Of a stretch of DNA of 64,000 nt, positions 11,098-19,952 are shown one piece after another. The notes beneath the pieces were generated by a model. The model was given only the letters and a program-made list of their open reading frames with translations. It was not told the origin of the DNA and made no database searches. Position 1 is the stretch's first letter. The number at the start of each line of letters is the position of its first letter. The translations under genes and the position numbers were made by a program. This DNA is from an uncultured Vicinamibacterales bacterium (GTDB lineage: Bacteria > Acidobacteriota > Vicinamibacteria > Vicinamibacterales > UBA8438), in assembly GCA_958295905.1 (NCBI GenBank), contig OY282382.1, positions 1,140,001-1,204,000 of the forward strand. Reading direction: 5' to 3'.

Positions 11098-11284
11098 GGC
11101 CCAAATGCGCCGCCCTCGACTCGTTTGAGGAGATTTGCACTTTCACGGTAACCAAGGACACCGATCGATATCAAGTTGTCAACTGCACCCCAGCGCCGCC
11201 CGTTGTCTGCGGGGTTGGCGCGCGTGGCGCACGGCAAGGTAATTTCCGTCGGCGGCCTGAGCGGCGGCCGGATCGGGCGCCGGT

Positions 11285-12685
11285 CTACGCCGGCAGCGAC
11301 GTGCCGCGGATGGAGGCGTCCACGAGCTCCACGAGGTGGTAGGTGGGCGGCCGGTGTCCGGAGGACGATTCGAGACGCTCCGCGATCTGCAGCAGACAGC
11401 CCGGGTTGCTCGATACGATGGCCTCCGCCCCGGTGCTCCGGATATGGCGCGCCTTGCGGTCTCCCAGCTCGCGCGCCGCTTCCGGTTCCACCAAGTTGTA
11501 GATACCGGCCGAGCCGCAGCAGATGCCCGCCTCGGGGATCTCGCACACGGCGAGATCGGGAATCGCGCCGAGCACGCGTCTCGGCTCTTGGCTCACCCCC
11601 TGCGCGTGCTGCAGGTGGCAGGCGTCGTGATAGGCGACCCGCAGCGGCAGCGGATGGCGCGTCGCCCGGGGTTCGAGCTCGTCAAGGAGCTCGGAGATGT
11701 CCTTGCACTTGTCCGAGAGCGCACGGGCGCGCTCGGCGTAGACCGGATCGTCCCGCAGCAGATGGCCGTACTCCTTCAGCGTCGAGCCGCAGCCGGCGGC
11801 GTTGACGACGAGGGTGTCGATGTCCGCCGCTTCGGCCTCGAAGGTGTCGATGAACCGGCGCGCCATGTCCGCGGCGTCCCCGTCGAGGCCGGCGTGGAGC
11901 ATCAGGGCGCCGCAGCAGCCCTGCCCCCGGGGGACGACCACCTCGCACCCCTCCGCCGCCAGCACCCGGATGGTCGCGCGGTTGACGTCGTCGAAGAACA
12001 CCCGTTGCACGCATCCCCGCAGCAGGCCGACGCGCCGGCGCGGCGTACCGGCCGCGGGCACCCCGCCGGGCACCCGCGTCCATCCGCTGCTCAACGAGAC
12101 CGGGGGCAGCAGCGCCTCCATCGCGCGCAGCCGGGCGGGCAGCAGGTTCAGCAGGCCGCTCGCGCGCACCAGCCGTCGCAGTCCGAGCCGCTGATACGCC
12201 CACAGCATGCCCGTCCCCAGGCGCAGGCGCGCCGGATGGGGGAACAGTGAGAAGATCAGGCGCCTGAACAGCCGGTCCGCCCGCGACCGGGTGGTCAGCC
12301 GTTCGACCTGGGGGCGCGTGGCCGCCAGCAGCTTGTCGTACTGCACGCCGGACGGGCAGGCGGTGACGCAGGCCATGCACCCCAGGCAGGTGTCGAAGTG
12401 GCGGGCGAAGCGGTCGGTGACGGCGGTCCCGCCCTCGATGCCGCCCTTGATCAGGACGATGCGGCCCCGCGGCGAATCGGTTTCCCGGCCCCACAACAGA
12501 TAGGTGGGGCAGGTCGGCAGACAGAACCCGCAGTGCACGCAATCGGCCGCCAGCGCCGCGTCGGGCGGGGCCTGGGCGTCGAAGGCGGAGCGCGGTCCGG
12601 TAGAGGCGGCGGCGTCGAAAGCCGATGCAGTGGTCACCAGTTCGAGACTCTCTCGTCGTTGCGGGCCGGCGGCGGGAGCCGGCAC
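11285..12685 (-). CDS. glcF: glycolate oxidase iron-sulfur subunit GlcF
   Basis: This 466-residue iron-sulfur subunit passes electrons from the flavin subunits of glycolate oxidase to quinone. Two ferredoxin-type 4Fe-4S motifs lie in the N-terminal third (CVHCGFCLPTCP near residue 49 and CLGCMACVTACP near 99). Two CCG-type domains follow (GCCGALMLHAG and ICCGSAGIYN), as in GlcF and heterodisulfide reductase D. The chosen GTG start gives about 35 residues more than usual GlcF; a later GTG at 12637 is possible. It lies on the opposite strand from glcD and glcE, convergent with them across a repeat-rich gap, so the three subunits cannot share one transcript. Confidence 0.92.
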   Translation of the reverse strand: MPAPAAGPQRRESLELVTTASAFDAAASTGPRSAFDAQAPPDAALAADCVHCGFCLPTCPTYLLWGRETDSPRGRIVLIKGGIEGGTAVTDRFARHFDTCLGCMACVTACPSGVQYDKLLAATRPQVERLTTRSRADRLFRRLIFSLFPHPARLRLGTGMLWAYQRLGLRRLVRASGLLNLLPARLRAMEALLPPVSLSSGWTRVPGGVPAAGTPRRRVGLLRGCVQRVFFDDVNRATIRVLAAEGCEVVVPRGQGCCGALMLHAGLDGDAADMARRFIDTFEAEAADIDTLVVNAAGCGSTLKEYGHLLRDDPVYAERARALSDKCKDISELLDELEPRATRHPLPLRVAYHDACHLQHAQGVSQEPRRVLGAIPDLAVCEIPEAGICCGSAGIYNLVEPEAARELGDRKARHIRSTGAEAIVSSNPGCLLQIAERLESSSGHRPPTYHLVELVDASIRGTSLPA

Positions 12686-12811
12686 GATGCGGTGGCCGCA
12701 TCGTACCCGACCGCCGGCGTGAAGACCAGTGCCGTGTCCGGGCGCCGGCGGGATGCGCGGGCCGCGCTGGTCGCTGTCGGCCGGCCGCGGGCATGGAATC
12801 GGCCGGACCGC

Positions 12812-12817
12812 AGTATG
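12812..12817 (+). promoter_or_regulatory. possible -10 box for the quinone oxidoreductase gene
   Basis: TATGAT lies 38 nt before the ATG at 12856, in the divergent gap between glcF and this gene. No convincing -35 box is visible 16-18 bp upstream. Confidence 0.3.
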
Positions 12818-12855
12818 ATCCCCGGGCCACGGCGTGCGGCAGACGAGAGCAGACG

Positions 12856-13839
12856 ATGACGAGAGCGATTCGCATTCATGAGCACGGTGGTCCGGACGTG
12901 TTGCGGTGGGAAGAGACCGACCCCGGCGCTCCGGGGCCGGGTCAGGCCCTCATCCGCCAGACGGCGGCCGGGTTGAACTTCATCGACGTCTATCACCGGA
13001 CCGGCCTCTACCCGGTTCCGGCCTGGCCGGCGATCATCGGCAACGAAGGGGCGGGCGTGGTGGAGGCGGTCGGCGAAGGGGTGACGGAGGTTGCGGCCGG
13101 CGACCGGGTCGCCTATTGCATGAGCCTGGGCAGCTACACTGAGCGGCGGGTCATCGAGGCCGCGCGTCTCGTCCGGCTGCCCGGCAACATCACCGATCGA
13201 CAGGCGGCGGCGATGATGCTGAAGGGGTGCACCGTGCAGTACCTGGTGCGGCGCATCCATCCCGTCGAGCCCGGCGACACGATCCTGCTGCACGCCGCCG
13301 CCGGGGGGGTGGGGCTCATCGCCTGCCAGTGGGCGAAGCATCTGGGGGCGACGGTCATCGGCACCGTCGGCAGCGACGCCAAGGCGGAGCTCGCGCGGGC
13401 GCACGGCTGCGACCACCCCATCGTGCACACCCGCGAGAACATCGTCGAGCGGGTCCGGGCGCTGACCGGGGGGGCCGGGGTGCCGGTCGTCTTCGACTCG
13501 GTCGGGAAGGACACCTTCGCCGCCTCTCTCGACTGCCTGCGGCCGCGGGGACTCATGGTCAGCTACGGCAACGCCTCGGGCGCCGTGGAGCCGTTCAGTC
13601 CGGGGTTGCTGGCCGCGAAGGGGTCGCTGTTCCTGACCCGGCCGACGCTGGCCAGCTACATCCGGACGAGAGCGGAACTGGAGGCGACCACCCGCGAGCT
13701 GTTCGAGGTGGTCGGCAGCGGCGCCGTCAAGGTCGACGTGAGTCTCGCCCTGCCGCTCGAGGAGGCGGCCGAGGCGCACCGCCGGCTGGAAGCGCGCCAG
13801 ACGACCGGGTCGACGGTCCTGGTCATGGAGGGAGAGTAG
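12856..13839 (+). CDS. qorA: NADPH:quinone oxidoreductase (zeta-crystallin type)
   Basis: This 327-residue zinc-free medium-chain reductase reduces quinones with NADPH by single-electron transfer or acts on other enone-like substrates. The GroES-like N-terminal domain has AAGLNFIDVYHRTGLYP near residue 36 and GNEGAGVVEAVG near 58. The Rossmann domain carries the nucleotide motif AAAGGVGLIACQWAKHLGA near 146. Neither the catalytic nor the structural zinc cysteine set of alcohol dehydrogenases is present, which supports the quinone reductase assignment. Start chosen at the ATG that opens the conserved MTRAIRIHEHGGPDVL block; the frame is open further upstream only by chance. Confidence 0.9.
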   Translation: MTRAIRIHEHGGPDVLRWEETDPGAPGPGQALIRQTAAGLNFIDVYHRTGLYPVPAWPAIIGNEGAGVVEAVGEGVTEVAAGDRVAYCMSLGSYTERRVIEAARLVRLPGNITDRQAAAMMLKGCTVQYLVRRIHPVEPGDTILLHAAAGGVGLIACQWAKHLGATVIGTVGSDAKAELARAHGCDHPIVHTRENIVERVRALTGGAGVPVVFDSVGKDTFAASLDCLRPRGLMVSYGNASGAVEPFSPGLLAAKGSLFLTRPTLASYIRTRAELEATTRELFEVVGSGAVKVDVSLALPLEEAAEAHRRLEARQTTGSTVLVMEGE

Positions 13840-13841
13840 TG

Positions 13842-14309
13842 ATGAAAACGATGCGCATCTTCGCGGCGGGTCTCGTGGTCGGCGGTCTCGGCGCCGGCCT
13901 GTTGGGTACGGTGACGGCGCAGCCGGATACGGGGCGCAGAACGGTGAACCTGCCCGGCCGGACGGCGGCGAACCCGTTGTTCAGCGACGCCGTCCAGGTC
14001 GGGGACACCATCTATCTGGCCGGCCGGCTCGGTCTCGACCCCGAGACCGGCGCCCCTCCGGCTGATCCGCAGGACGAAGCCCGCACCGTCCTGGACCAGA
14101 TTGCCGCGGTCCTCGGCGAGGCCGGCATGACCATGGACGATCTGGTCAGCGTGCAGGTGTTCTGCTCGGATGTGGCCCTGTACGACGACTTCAACGCCGT
14201 CTACCGCACCTACTTCACCGGCGACCCGCCCGCGCGCGCGTTCCTGGGGTCCGGCACCCTGCTGCGCGGGGCGCGGTTCGAGGTGATGGGCATCGCGGTG
14301 CGAAGCTGA
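13842..14309 (+). CDS. exported RidA (YjgF/L-PSP) family protein
   Basis: This 155-residue protein carries a RidA domain over about residues 35-153. RidA proteins hydrolyse reactive enamine/imine intermediates. Family features here are VGDTIYLAGRLGLDPETG near residue 48 and GARFEVMGIAV at the end, the segment holding the conserved Arg. Unlike the usual cytosolic RidA of about 128 residues it has a signal peptide (basic start, hydrophobic core, TAQPD cleavage region near residue 26), so it should act in the periplasm. Its ATG is 2 nt after the stop of the quinone reductase gene, so the two are probably cotranscribed. Confidence 0.87.
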   Translation: MKTMRIFAAGLVVGGLGAGLLGTVTAQPDTGRRTVNLPGRTAANPLFSDAVQVGDTIYLAGRLGLDPETGAPPADPQDEARTVLDQIAAVLGEAGMTMDDLVSVQVFCSDVALYDDFNAVYRTYFTGDPPARAFLGSGTLLRGARFEVMGIAVRS

Positions 14310-14409
14310 CGGGCATGCGGGGCGCCGTTCGACGGCTGGAGACGGATGATCCCCGCGCGGCCGGTGTGCGGGCTGTCGCGCCGCCCGCACCCGGAGGAGG
14401 AGGCAGCGC

Positions 14410-15402
14410 ATGCGCGGAACCGTGCGGACCGGTGCCGTGACCCCGGAGGTCCGTGGAGACAACCCGTGTTCGACCGGGACCGGCGGGGCGTACGCGGGGC
14501 GGGGCGGCCCGCGGTCGCCGGTCGGGTACGCGCAACCCGTGCGCAACCTGGTCCGGGCAGGATGCGGGGCCGGTCGCCGGGAGCGGGGCCCTCGCCGCGG
14601 GATTCTGGCTCTCGTCGCGGCCCTGGTCGTCCTGCCCGGCGCCGGGCGGCCCGCGCAGGGGCAGCAGGTTCCGCCCGATCTTGGATGGGTCCGCATTCCC
14701 GCCGGCAGCTTCGAGATGGGGTGCGTCGAGTCCGATCCCGACTGCCTGGACATGGAGCGGCCCCGGCACCCCGTCCGGTTTCCCCTGCCCTTCGAGATGA
14801 TGGCGACCGAGGTGACGGTCGAGCATTACGCCCGGTTCGTGCGCGACACGGGGTACCGCGCCCCCGCCGCGCCGGGCTTCGAGCAGACCGGGCGGCATCC
14901 GATTGTGCTCGTGAGCTGGGACGACGCGACCGCCTTCTGCGCGTGGGCCGGCGCCCGGTTGCCGACCGAGGCCGAGTGGGAGTACGCGGCGCGGGCGGGC
15001 CGGTCAGGATCGATCTATGCGTGGGGCGACGCGATCTCGCGGGAGCGGATGAACTACGGCGCCGAGCAGTGCTGTGCGGGCGCCACCGGCGGGCCCGACG
15101 TCTGGCTGAACACGGCGCCCGTGGGGTCGTTCCCCCCGAACGAGTTCGGCCTGTTCGACATGGCCGGGAACGTCTGGGAGTGGGTGGACGGCTGGCTGGA
15201 CGACGATTACTACGCGGCGTCCCCGCTCGTCGACCCGCCGGGGGCTTCCGCCGGCTATGCGCGCATCGCCCGCGGCGGGTCCTGGCTGAACTTTCCGTCC
15301 GCCCTCCGGACCTCGGTTCGCCTGCCTTTCGCGCAGACCGGGCAGACCAGCAACGTCGGCTTCCGCTGCGCGCGCAGAGCGGGCGCAGCGGCGGCGGAGT
15401 AG
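14410..15402 (+). CDS. exported FGE-sulfatase fold protein (not a formylglycine generator)
   Basis: The protein carries a formylglycine-generating-enzyme (SUMF1) fold domain over about residues 88-325: [47 protein letters not shown] and IARGGSW, in that order. The cysteines that make formylglycine in true FGE, which follow the GGSY/W motif, are absent, so it is probably one of the binding or other-function members of the fold. A hydrophobic stretch near residues 64-80 followed by AQGQQ looks like an internal signal peptide, so the real start is probably the GTG at 14539, giving 287 residues. I report the longest frame but favour the later start. Confidence 0.75.
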   Translation: MRGTVRTGAVTPEVRGDNPCSTGTGGAYAGRGGPRSPVGYAQPVRNLVRAGCGAGRRERGPRRGILALVAALVVLPGAGRPAQGQQVPPDLGWVRIPAGSFEMGCVESDPDCLDMERPRHPVRFPLPFEMMATEVTVEHYARFVRDTGYRAPAAPGFEQTGRHPIVLVSWDDATAFCAWAGARLPTEAEWEYAARAGRSGSIYAWGDAISRERMNYGAEQCCAGATGGPDVWLNTAPVGSFPPNEFGLFDMAGNVWEWVDGWLDDDYYAASPLVDPPGASAGYARIARGGSWLNFPSALRTSVRLPFAQTGQTSNVGFRCARRAGAAAAE

Positions 15403-15448
15403 CGCCGCGGAACGGTGGCGCCGACGACCCCGCCCTTTCATCCCGGAT

Positions 15449-15598
15449 CATCCCACGCTCCGCCACCGCCGCATCGTGGCGGGTCCTGGGGCTTCGGACG
15501 TGCGGAATCGTGGGTCTCACGCGGTCCCGGCCGGTCGGCAAGACGGTGGCGACCCCTCGAATCGGGGGCGGGCCGTCACGCGCAGTCAGCGTGGGATG
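15449..15598 (+). mobile_element. RPT-B copy 2 (150 bp core)
   Basis: It runs from CATCCCACGCTC to AGCGTGGGATG with the shared RPT-B interior but lacks about 10 internal bases after GCCACCGCC. It lies between the FGE-fold gene and the Tat-signal ThDP gene and is open in the frame of the latter, which could mislead start prediction. Confidence 0.8.
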
Positions 15599-15703
15599 CT
15601 CCTGGCCCTTCATCCCGCGGGTCTTGCGCCGGCCGGGGCGGGCGTGCCATTCTTCTGGGGAGATCGGGCACCGCTGACGGGGAACTCAACCCAGGAGCGA
15701 ACG

Positions 15704-17629
15704 ATGAAACGTGCTGGCCAGGGAAGCTCACGGCGGCGGTTCATGAAGCAGGCGGCGCTGGGCGCGGGGGCGGCGACGGTCGGCGCCGGCACAACGGTGG
15801 TGGCCGCGGTGGCCGAGGAAGACGCCCGCCCGATCACCGTGCCGGCCGAGTTCGAGACGGCGAAGCACGCCCCGCGGCCCGAGATCGACTTCCCGATGAC
15901 CGGCGCCCAGGTGTTCGCCCGCGCCTGCAAGGCGGAAGGCGTGGCGGCGCTGTTCTGCTGTCCCGGCAACTACTCGGTGGTGCACGCGATTTCCGACACC
16001 GGCATTCCCACCTACGGCGGCCGGCACGAGGGGGCGCAGTGCCACGCCGCCGATGCGTTCACCCGGGTCACCGGGGAGGTCGCGGCGACCTCGGGGACCG
16101 AGGGGCCCGGCTTCACCGACATGATTTGCGGGATCGCCGCCGCCAACTCGGCGCGGTCCCCGGTCTTGGTGCTCGCCAGCAACAAGACGATCTTCGCCGA
16201 GGATACCGAACGCGGCATCCAGGACGCCTATCAGCAGCCGACGACCGAGGGCATGCGGAAGTACGGCAAGCGGCTGATCACGCCGGCCCGCATCCACGAG
16301 TACGCCGGCTACGCGTTCCGGCAGCTCCGCAGCGGCGTGCCCAAGCCGGTGCATCTCGATTTTCCGGCGGAGATCGCCAACGCCCGGTTCCGCGACCCGA
16401 GCGAGATCGAGTATTTCTTCGACAAGACGCAGTACCGCACGGAGACCCGGCCGCATCCCGACCCCCTGGCCATCGATCGGGCGATCGCGCTGTTCCGGGA
16501 CGCCGAGCGTCCGATCATCGTCTCGAGCAACGGCGTGTTCCACAGCCGCGCTTGGGCCGCGCTGCGGCGGCTGGCCGAGCGGGCCCACGTACCGGTGGTC
16601 GAATCGGGCGCGACCAAGGGTCAGTTCCCCGTCGACCACGAGCTGTCCGCGGACACCGCGCCGGGGGCGTTGGCGAGCGCCGACCTCGTCCTGCTGGTCG
16701 GCCAGTACTGCATGCCGACGCTGGGCGAGTTCGCCTTCGGGCCGGACGCCCGCTACATCCGCATCGACCCGTGCGCGGAGGACATCGGCCGCAACCTCCC
16801 GATCGAGCTCGGCATCGTCAGCGACGAGCGGGCCGCCCTCGAGGCGCTGGCGGACGGCGTCCCCCGCATGCGCCACGAGGCGTGGGTGGCGGAGGTGGCG
16901 GCGGCGCGGGCCGCGTTCGAGGCGCAGAACGCGGAGTACTACCAGACCGGGCTGGGTTACACCGACGCGGTGCATCCCTCGGTCATCGGGAAGGAGCTGG
17001 CCGACTTTCTCCACCGCGGCGCGCTGCCGCCCGACCGGACCACCATCGTGCAGGGGGGCTATGGCATCGCCCGCTACACGCGGCGGTACCTGCGGGCATT
17101 CCGCCCCGGGCAGATCATGAACGGGGCGTATCAATACGGCGCCATCGGCCCCGACGTCGGCTACACCGTGGGCGTGGCCGCCGCGGTCCGGCAGGGGACC
17201 GGCCCGCAGGCCGACTACCAGGGGCATCCGGTCATCGCGATCACCGGGGACGCGGGCTTCGGCTATACCGGCATGGAAATGGAGACGCTGGCCAAGTACC
17301 GCCTGCCGGCGGTGATCATCGTCTACAACAACAACGCCTGGGGCACGTGGCAGGGACAGCGCAACAACCAAGTCGGGTTGCCGGTGCACCTGTTCCAGGA
17401 GAACCTCCGCTACGACAAGATGGGAGAGGCGCTCGGCGCGCACGGCGAGTACGTCACCCGGCCGTCCGAGTTCCGTCCCGCCCTCGAGCGGGCCTATCAG
17501 GTCGCGCTCGACGAGAGCCGACCGTCGGTCGTGAACGTGCAGGCGAAGAAGGAGTTCTGGTTGCGGGACCAGTACGCGCCCGGCTTCCTCGGCAAGATCG
17601 AGCCGGGCGTGATGTCCTACTACCACTAG
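15704..17629 (+). CDS. Tat-exported thiamine-diphosphate enzyme (acetolactate-synthase-like)
   Basis: This 641-residue protein has the three-domain fold of acetolactate synthase, benzoylformate decarboxylase and related ThDP enzymes. The PYR domain has [18 protein letters not shown] near residue 107, with the catalytic glutamate. The central domain follows, then the ThDP-binding domain with [14 protein letters not shown] and NNNAWG, the GDG-N motif that holds Mg and diphosphate. The front is a textbook twin-arginine signal (S9-R-R-R-F-M-K15, then a weakly hydrophobic Ala/Gly segment), so the folded holoenzyme should be exported. Start at the ATG behind CCAGGAGCG; an in-frame extension through RPT-B is not real. 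The stop codon lies inside the left end of an RPT-C element. Substrate unknown. Confidence 0.85.
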   Translation: MKRAGQGSSRRRFMKQAALGAGAATVGAGTTVVAAVAEEDARPITVPAEFETAKHAPRPEIDFPMTGAQVFARACKAEGVAALFCCPGNYSVVHAISDTGIPTYGGRHEGAQCHAADAFTRVTGEVAATSGTEGPGFTDMICGIAAANSARSPVLVLASNKTIFAEDTERGIQDAYQQPTTEGMRKYGKRLITPARIHEYAGYAFRQLRSGVPKPVHLDFPAEIANARFRDPSEIEYFFDKTQYRTETRPHPDPLAIDRAIALFRDAERPIIVSSNGVFHSRAWAALRRLAERAHVPVVESGATKGQFPVDHELSADTAPGALASADLVLLVGQYCMPTLGEFAFGPDARYIRIDPCAEDIGRNLPIELGIVSDERAALEALADGVPRMRHEAWVAEVAAARAAFEAQNAEYYQTGLGYTDAVHPSVIGKELADFLHRGALPPDRTTIVQGGYGIARYTRRYLRAFRPGQIMNGAYQYGAIGPDVGYTVGVAAAVRQGTGPQADYQGHPVIAITGDAGFGYTGMEMETLAKYRLPAVIIVYNNNAWGTWQGQRNNQVGLPVHLFQENLRYDKMGEALGAHGEYVTRPSEFRPALERAYQVALDESRPSVVNVQAKKEFWLRDQYAPGFLGKIEPGVMSYYH

Positions 17630-17741
17630 GCGTCTGCGCCCCAGAACGGTTTGGGGCCGATTTGACACAATATGCAGCGGTCAATCGCCGGCACTTGCGC
17701 AACATATGGTGGTCACAATTTTCTGCGGCGCAGAATCATAG
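17626..17741 (+). mobile_element. RPT-C copy 2 (116 bp)
   Basis: It begins CTAGGCGTCTGCGCC and ends GGCGCAGAATCATAG, a decayed version of the perfect inverted ends of copy 1. The internal blocks CACAATATGCAGCGGTC and CAACATATGGTGGTCAC match copy 1. Its first bases supply the TAG stop codon of the preceding ThDP enzyme gene. Confidence 0.65.
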
Positions 17742-17758
17742 CCGCCAGCGTCCCCGCT

Positions 17759-17849
17759 CATGACGGTTCGGGCATCGGTAGCCGACGAACAACGCAGTCA
17801 GGCGGGATGCATCGCCGCTCGAAGGCAGCGGGGACTTTCGCCACGGCTG
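17759..17849 (-). repeat. RPT-A fragment (left third, reversed)
   Basis: Read on the minus strand this is CAGCCGTGGCGAAAGTCC and on through GCGATGCATCCCGCCTGAC to CCGTCATGA, matching the left 90 bases of RPT-A. The rest of the element is absent. It abuts RPT-C copy 2, so this gap is a nest of two repeat families. Confidence 0.7.
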
Positions 17850-17918
17850 CCGGGAAAGGACATCGTGGGGCTGGAATCGGGGCGCGGCGCAGCGCCGCCG
17901 CGCGCACGGCCGCGCAAG

Positions 17919-18473
17919 GTGGAGACGGGGGCATTCGAGTCGAACGGCGGGAACGCGGAGAAACCGGGGCGGGTCCTCCGGACAGCGCGGGTCCGTCGGA
18001 CGCCGGAGCAGTCGCTTGCCGTCGTGCGCCGGCAGCTTCAAGCCTATGCCGACCGGCGGGTCTTCGGCGGCTTCAGCGAGCGCCCGCCGGTAGCGGGGCG
18101 GTACCGCTTCCGCTTCTCCTGGTTGGGAACGGACCCGCTTGCGCTCGACTACACGCCGGCGAGCGGGACGTTCGTCTTCCGGGCGTTGCTGCCCCACGTC
18201 CCGGCGCGGTCGGTCCTGTGCGCGGATCTCGCGGCGTTCGTGGCGGGGCGGGCGTCGACCCGCCTCCCGCCGCACCGTCGCGTCGACCGGCGCCGCGCCC
18301 GCGTCCGGTGCATCGCCGCGCGGGGCGCGGTGTCCGTCGAACTCGTCGCGACGCGGAACTTCCACGACTATGGCGTGAATCGAGTCGTCAACCTCGTCCA
18401 CGAGATCTTTCTGTACCTCCAGGAGTACCAACCGGAGTATCTGTGGACGAACTTCGCGGCGCCGGAAGAATGA
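17919..18473 (+). CDS. hypothetical protein
   Basis: I recognise no family in this protein of about 184 residues from the GTG start chosen here. It begins with a basic, polar stretch, then a folded-looking region with alternating hydrophobics (RYRFRFSWLG, FVFRALLPHVP), and ends in a strongly patterned helix-like segment (RVVNLVHEIFLYLQEYQPEY). No signal peptide or membrane span is seen. The frame is open upstream into an RPT-A fragment, so an ATG at 17760 should not be used. It lies 19 nt before the cytochrome gene and may be cotranscribed with it. Confidence 0.55.
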   Translation: METGAFESNGGNAEKPGRVLRTARVRRTPEQSLAVVRRQLQAYADRRVFGGFSERPPVAGRYRFRFSWLGTDPLALDYTPASGTFVFRALLPHVPARSVLCADLAAFVAGRASTRLPPHRRVDRRRARVRCIAARGAVSVELVATRNFHDYGVNRVVNLVHEIFLYLQEYQPEYLWTNFAAPEE

Positions 18474-18492
18474 ACGTCCCGGAGAATCATCA

Positions 18493-18912
18493 ATGACCCG
18501 ATCCGTACGTTCGAAGTGGTTCGCGGCGCTGGCCACCGGGGTCCTCGTCGGCGCTGCGTCCGCGCAGCCGCTCCACCCGATGGAACCCCACCGGCACGCC
18601 GAGGGCCAGGCCCTGAAGAACCCGGTGCCGCCGACCCCGGACTCGGTGGCCACCGGCCGGCAACGGTACGTCTTCATGTGCCGCGAGTGCCACGGCAACA
18701 CGGGTCTCGGCGACGGAGACATGGCGCACGCGGGTGGAGACATACCGGACTTCACCGACGACGTCTGGCTGCACGGTCCGGACGACGGGGAGATCTTCCT
18801 CGTCATCAAGGAGGGGGTGACGGCCGACATGCAGCCGTACGCGGACCGGCTCGACGACGAGGAGATCTGGCACTTGGTCAACTACCTCAAGACGCTCGCC
18901 GACCGCCGGTGA
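18493..18912 (+). CDS. periplasmic c-type cytochrome (class I)
   Basis: This 139-residue monohaem cytochrome has a signal peptide over residues 1-24 (basic start, hydrophobic core, AASAQP cleavage). One haem site, C-R-E-C-H, lies near residues 57-61. The distal methionine is probably in the segment VTADMQPYADRL, and the WHLVNYLKTLA helix at the end is typical of class I cytochromes. It should carry electrons in the periplasm. Its gene follows the unknown 184-residue protein, and the Tat-exported ThDP enzyme lies 0.9 kb upstream, but no partner is proven. Confidence 0.9.
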   Translation: MTRSVRSKWFAALATGVLVGAASAQPLHPMEPHRHAEGQALKNPVPPTPDSVATGRQRYVFMCRECHGNTGLGDGDMAHAGGDIPDFTDDVWLHGPDDGEIFLVIKEGVTADMQPYADRLDDEEIWHLVNYLKTLADRR

Positions 18913-18951
18913 GCGGTTCCTGCGAAGTCGGCTATCTGCCTCGCTGACACG

Positions 18952-19431
18952 ATGTCCAGCCCGATTGTCTATCGCCCCATGGAGCCCGCCGACGCCGAAG
19001 CGGTGTCGCGGTTGATCGCCGAGTCGTTCACCGAGTTCATCGGGCCGGAGTACACCGACGAAGGGCGGGCCGAGTTCCTGCGCCACGTGGAGCCGGCCGC
19101 GCTGGTCGAGCGGACGCGGTCGAACCACTTCGTGCTGGTGGCGATGGCGGGTGAGCAGCCCGCGGGGGTGATCGACCTCCGTGACAACGACCACGTGTCG
19201 CTGCTGTTCGTCGATAGCCGGCATCAGCGGCACGGCATAGCGCGCGAGCTGCTGGCGCGCGCGCTGACCGTCGTCCGTCCCGCCAAGCCCGGTCTCGATA
19301 GAGTGACCGTCAATTCCTCCCGTTTCGGCGTACCCGCCTATGAACGCCTGGGTTTCCGGCAGACCGGACCGGAGCGCACGGTCAACGGCATCGTGTTCAT
19401 TCCCATGGCCCACCAGCTCGACGCTGATTAG
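18952..19431 (+). CDS. GNAT-family N-acetyltransferase
   Basis: This 159-residue acetyltransferase of the GNAT fold transfers acetyl from acetyl-CoA to an unknown amine. The N-terminal block YRPMEPADAEAVSRLIAES, the acetyl-CoA loop SRHQRHGIARELL (Q/RxxGxG/A type, near residue 85-97) and the C-terminal VPAYERLGFRQTG are standard. No signal peptide. Its stop codon overlaps the end of the convergent DUF2231 gene by 4 nt. The substrate cannot be read from the sequence. Confidence 0.85.
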   Translation: MSSPIVYRPMEPADAEAVSRLIAESFTEFIGPEYTDEGRAEFLRHVEPAALVERTRSNHFVLVAMAGEQPAGVIDLRDNDHVSLLFVDSRHQRHGIARELLARALTVVRPAKPGLDRVTVNSSRFGVPAYERLGFRQTGPERTVNGIVFIPMAHQLDAD

Positions 19432-19952
19432 GGGACCTGCGGGGCGGGGTCGCCGCTCCCGGCCGGCGCCCGGCCGGGCATCGTCCACGGCGGCCCGGTG
19501 GCGGGAATGGACTCCACCCCGACCCCGTACCGGAACACGAGCCGGCCGCCGTGCAGGGCGGTTGCGGTCAGGAGCCCCAGCCCGATGACCGAGAGCAGGC
19601 AGGACACCGCGATGACCCCCCGGGCGGTCGTCCGCCAGATATAGGACATCGCGAGCCGCAGCGAGGCGAAGAAGACGAAGAACCAAGTCGTCCGGTCCGC
19701 CCACCCGAAGTGGGTCGTGACCGCGAGACCCGCCTCCGGGGGGACCCGGATGGCCGCGGCCGCGCTCAACCCGCTGAAGTAGGCGGCCATCGCCGTCAAC
19801 GTCCCCGCGCAGAAAAGCCAGGTGGCGGTGTCGCGCGTCGCCCCGTGGGCCGGCCGGCGCAGGCTGAGCAGATCGGCGGCCACCGCGGCGACCAGGACCG
19901 CTATCGGAAAGTGGACGAGGAACGGATGCGGGTTGGGCGCCCAGTCCGGCAT
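19428..19952 (-). CDS. DUF2231 membrane protein
   Basis: This 174-residue inner-membrane protein opens with the DUF2231 signature NPHPFLVHFPIAVL and has hydrophobic segments near residues 12-28, 44-58, 88-101 and 112-130, so about four membrane spans are likely. The function of the family is not established; members often sit near cytochrome and respiratory genes, and a cytochrome c gene lies 0.5 kb away here. The tail is polar and proline-rich. It converges on the GNAT gene with a 4-nt overlap of ends. Confidence 0.8.
   Translation of the reverse strand: MPDWAPNPHPFLVHFPIAVLVAAVAADLLSLRRPAHGATRDTATWLFCAGTLTAMAAYFSGLSAAAAIRVPPEAGLAVTTHFGWADRTTWFFVFFASLRLAMSYIWRTTARGVIAVSCLLSVIGLGLLTATALHGGRLVFRYGVGVESIPATGPPWTMPGRAPAGSGDPAPQVP

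Larger units (their letters stand above)
10108..11284. other. 1.2-kb gene-free region with stacked repeats
   Basis: This gap between glcE and the end of glcF holds one RPT-C copy (10284-10401), a start-less open frame behind it (10402-10560), one RPT-B copy (10861-11021) and a partial duplicate of the RPT-B right end (11061-11097). The other parts show open frames only of the kind expected by chance in G+C-rich DNA, so I call no gene. Confidence 0.6.

Noticed and set aside
14410-15402. True formylglycine-generating enzyme for sulfatases
   Set aside because: The active-site cysteines after the GGSW motif are missing and no sulfatase gene is in the window.
15476-15703. N-terminal extension of the ThDP enzyme through RPT-B
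   Set aside because: The extra residues are encoded by the dispersed RPT-B repeat, which yields similar peptides elsewhere; the real start has a ribosome-binding site and a Tat signal directly behind it.
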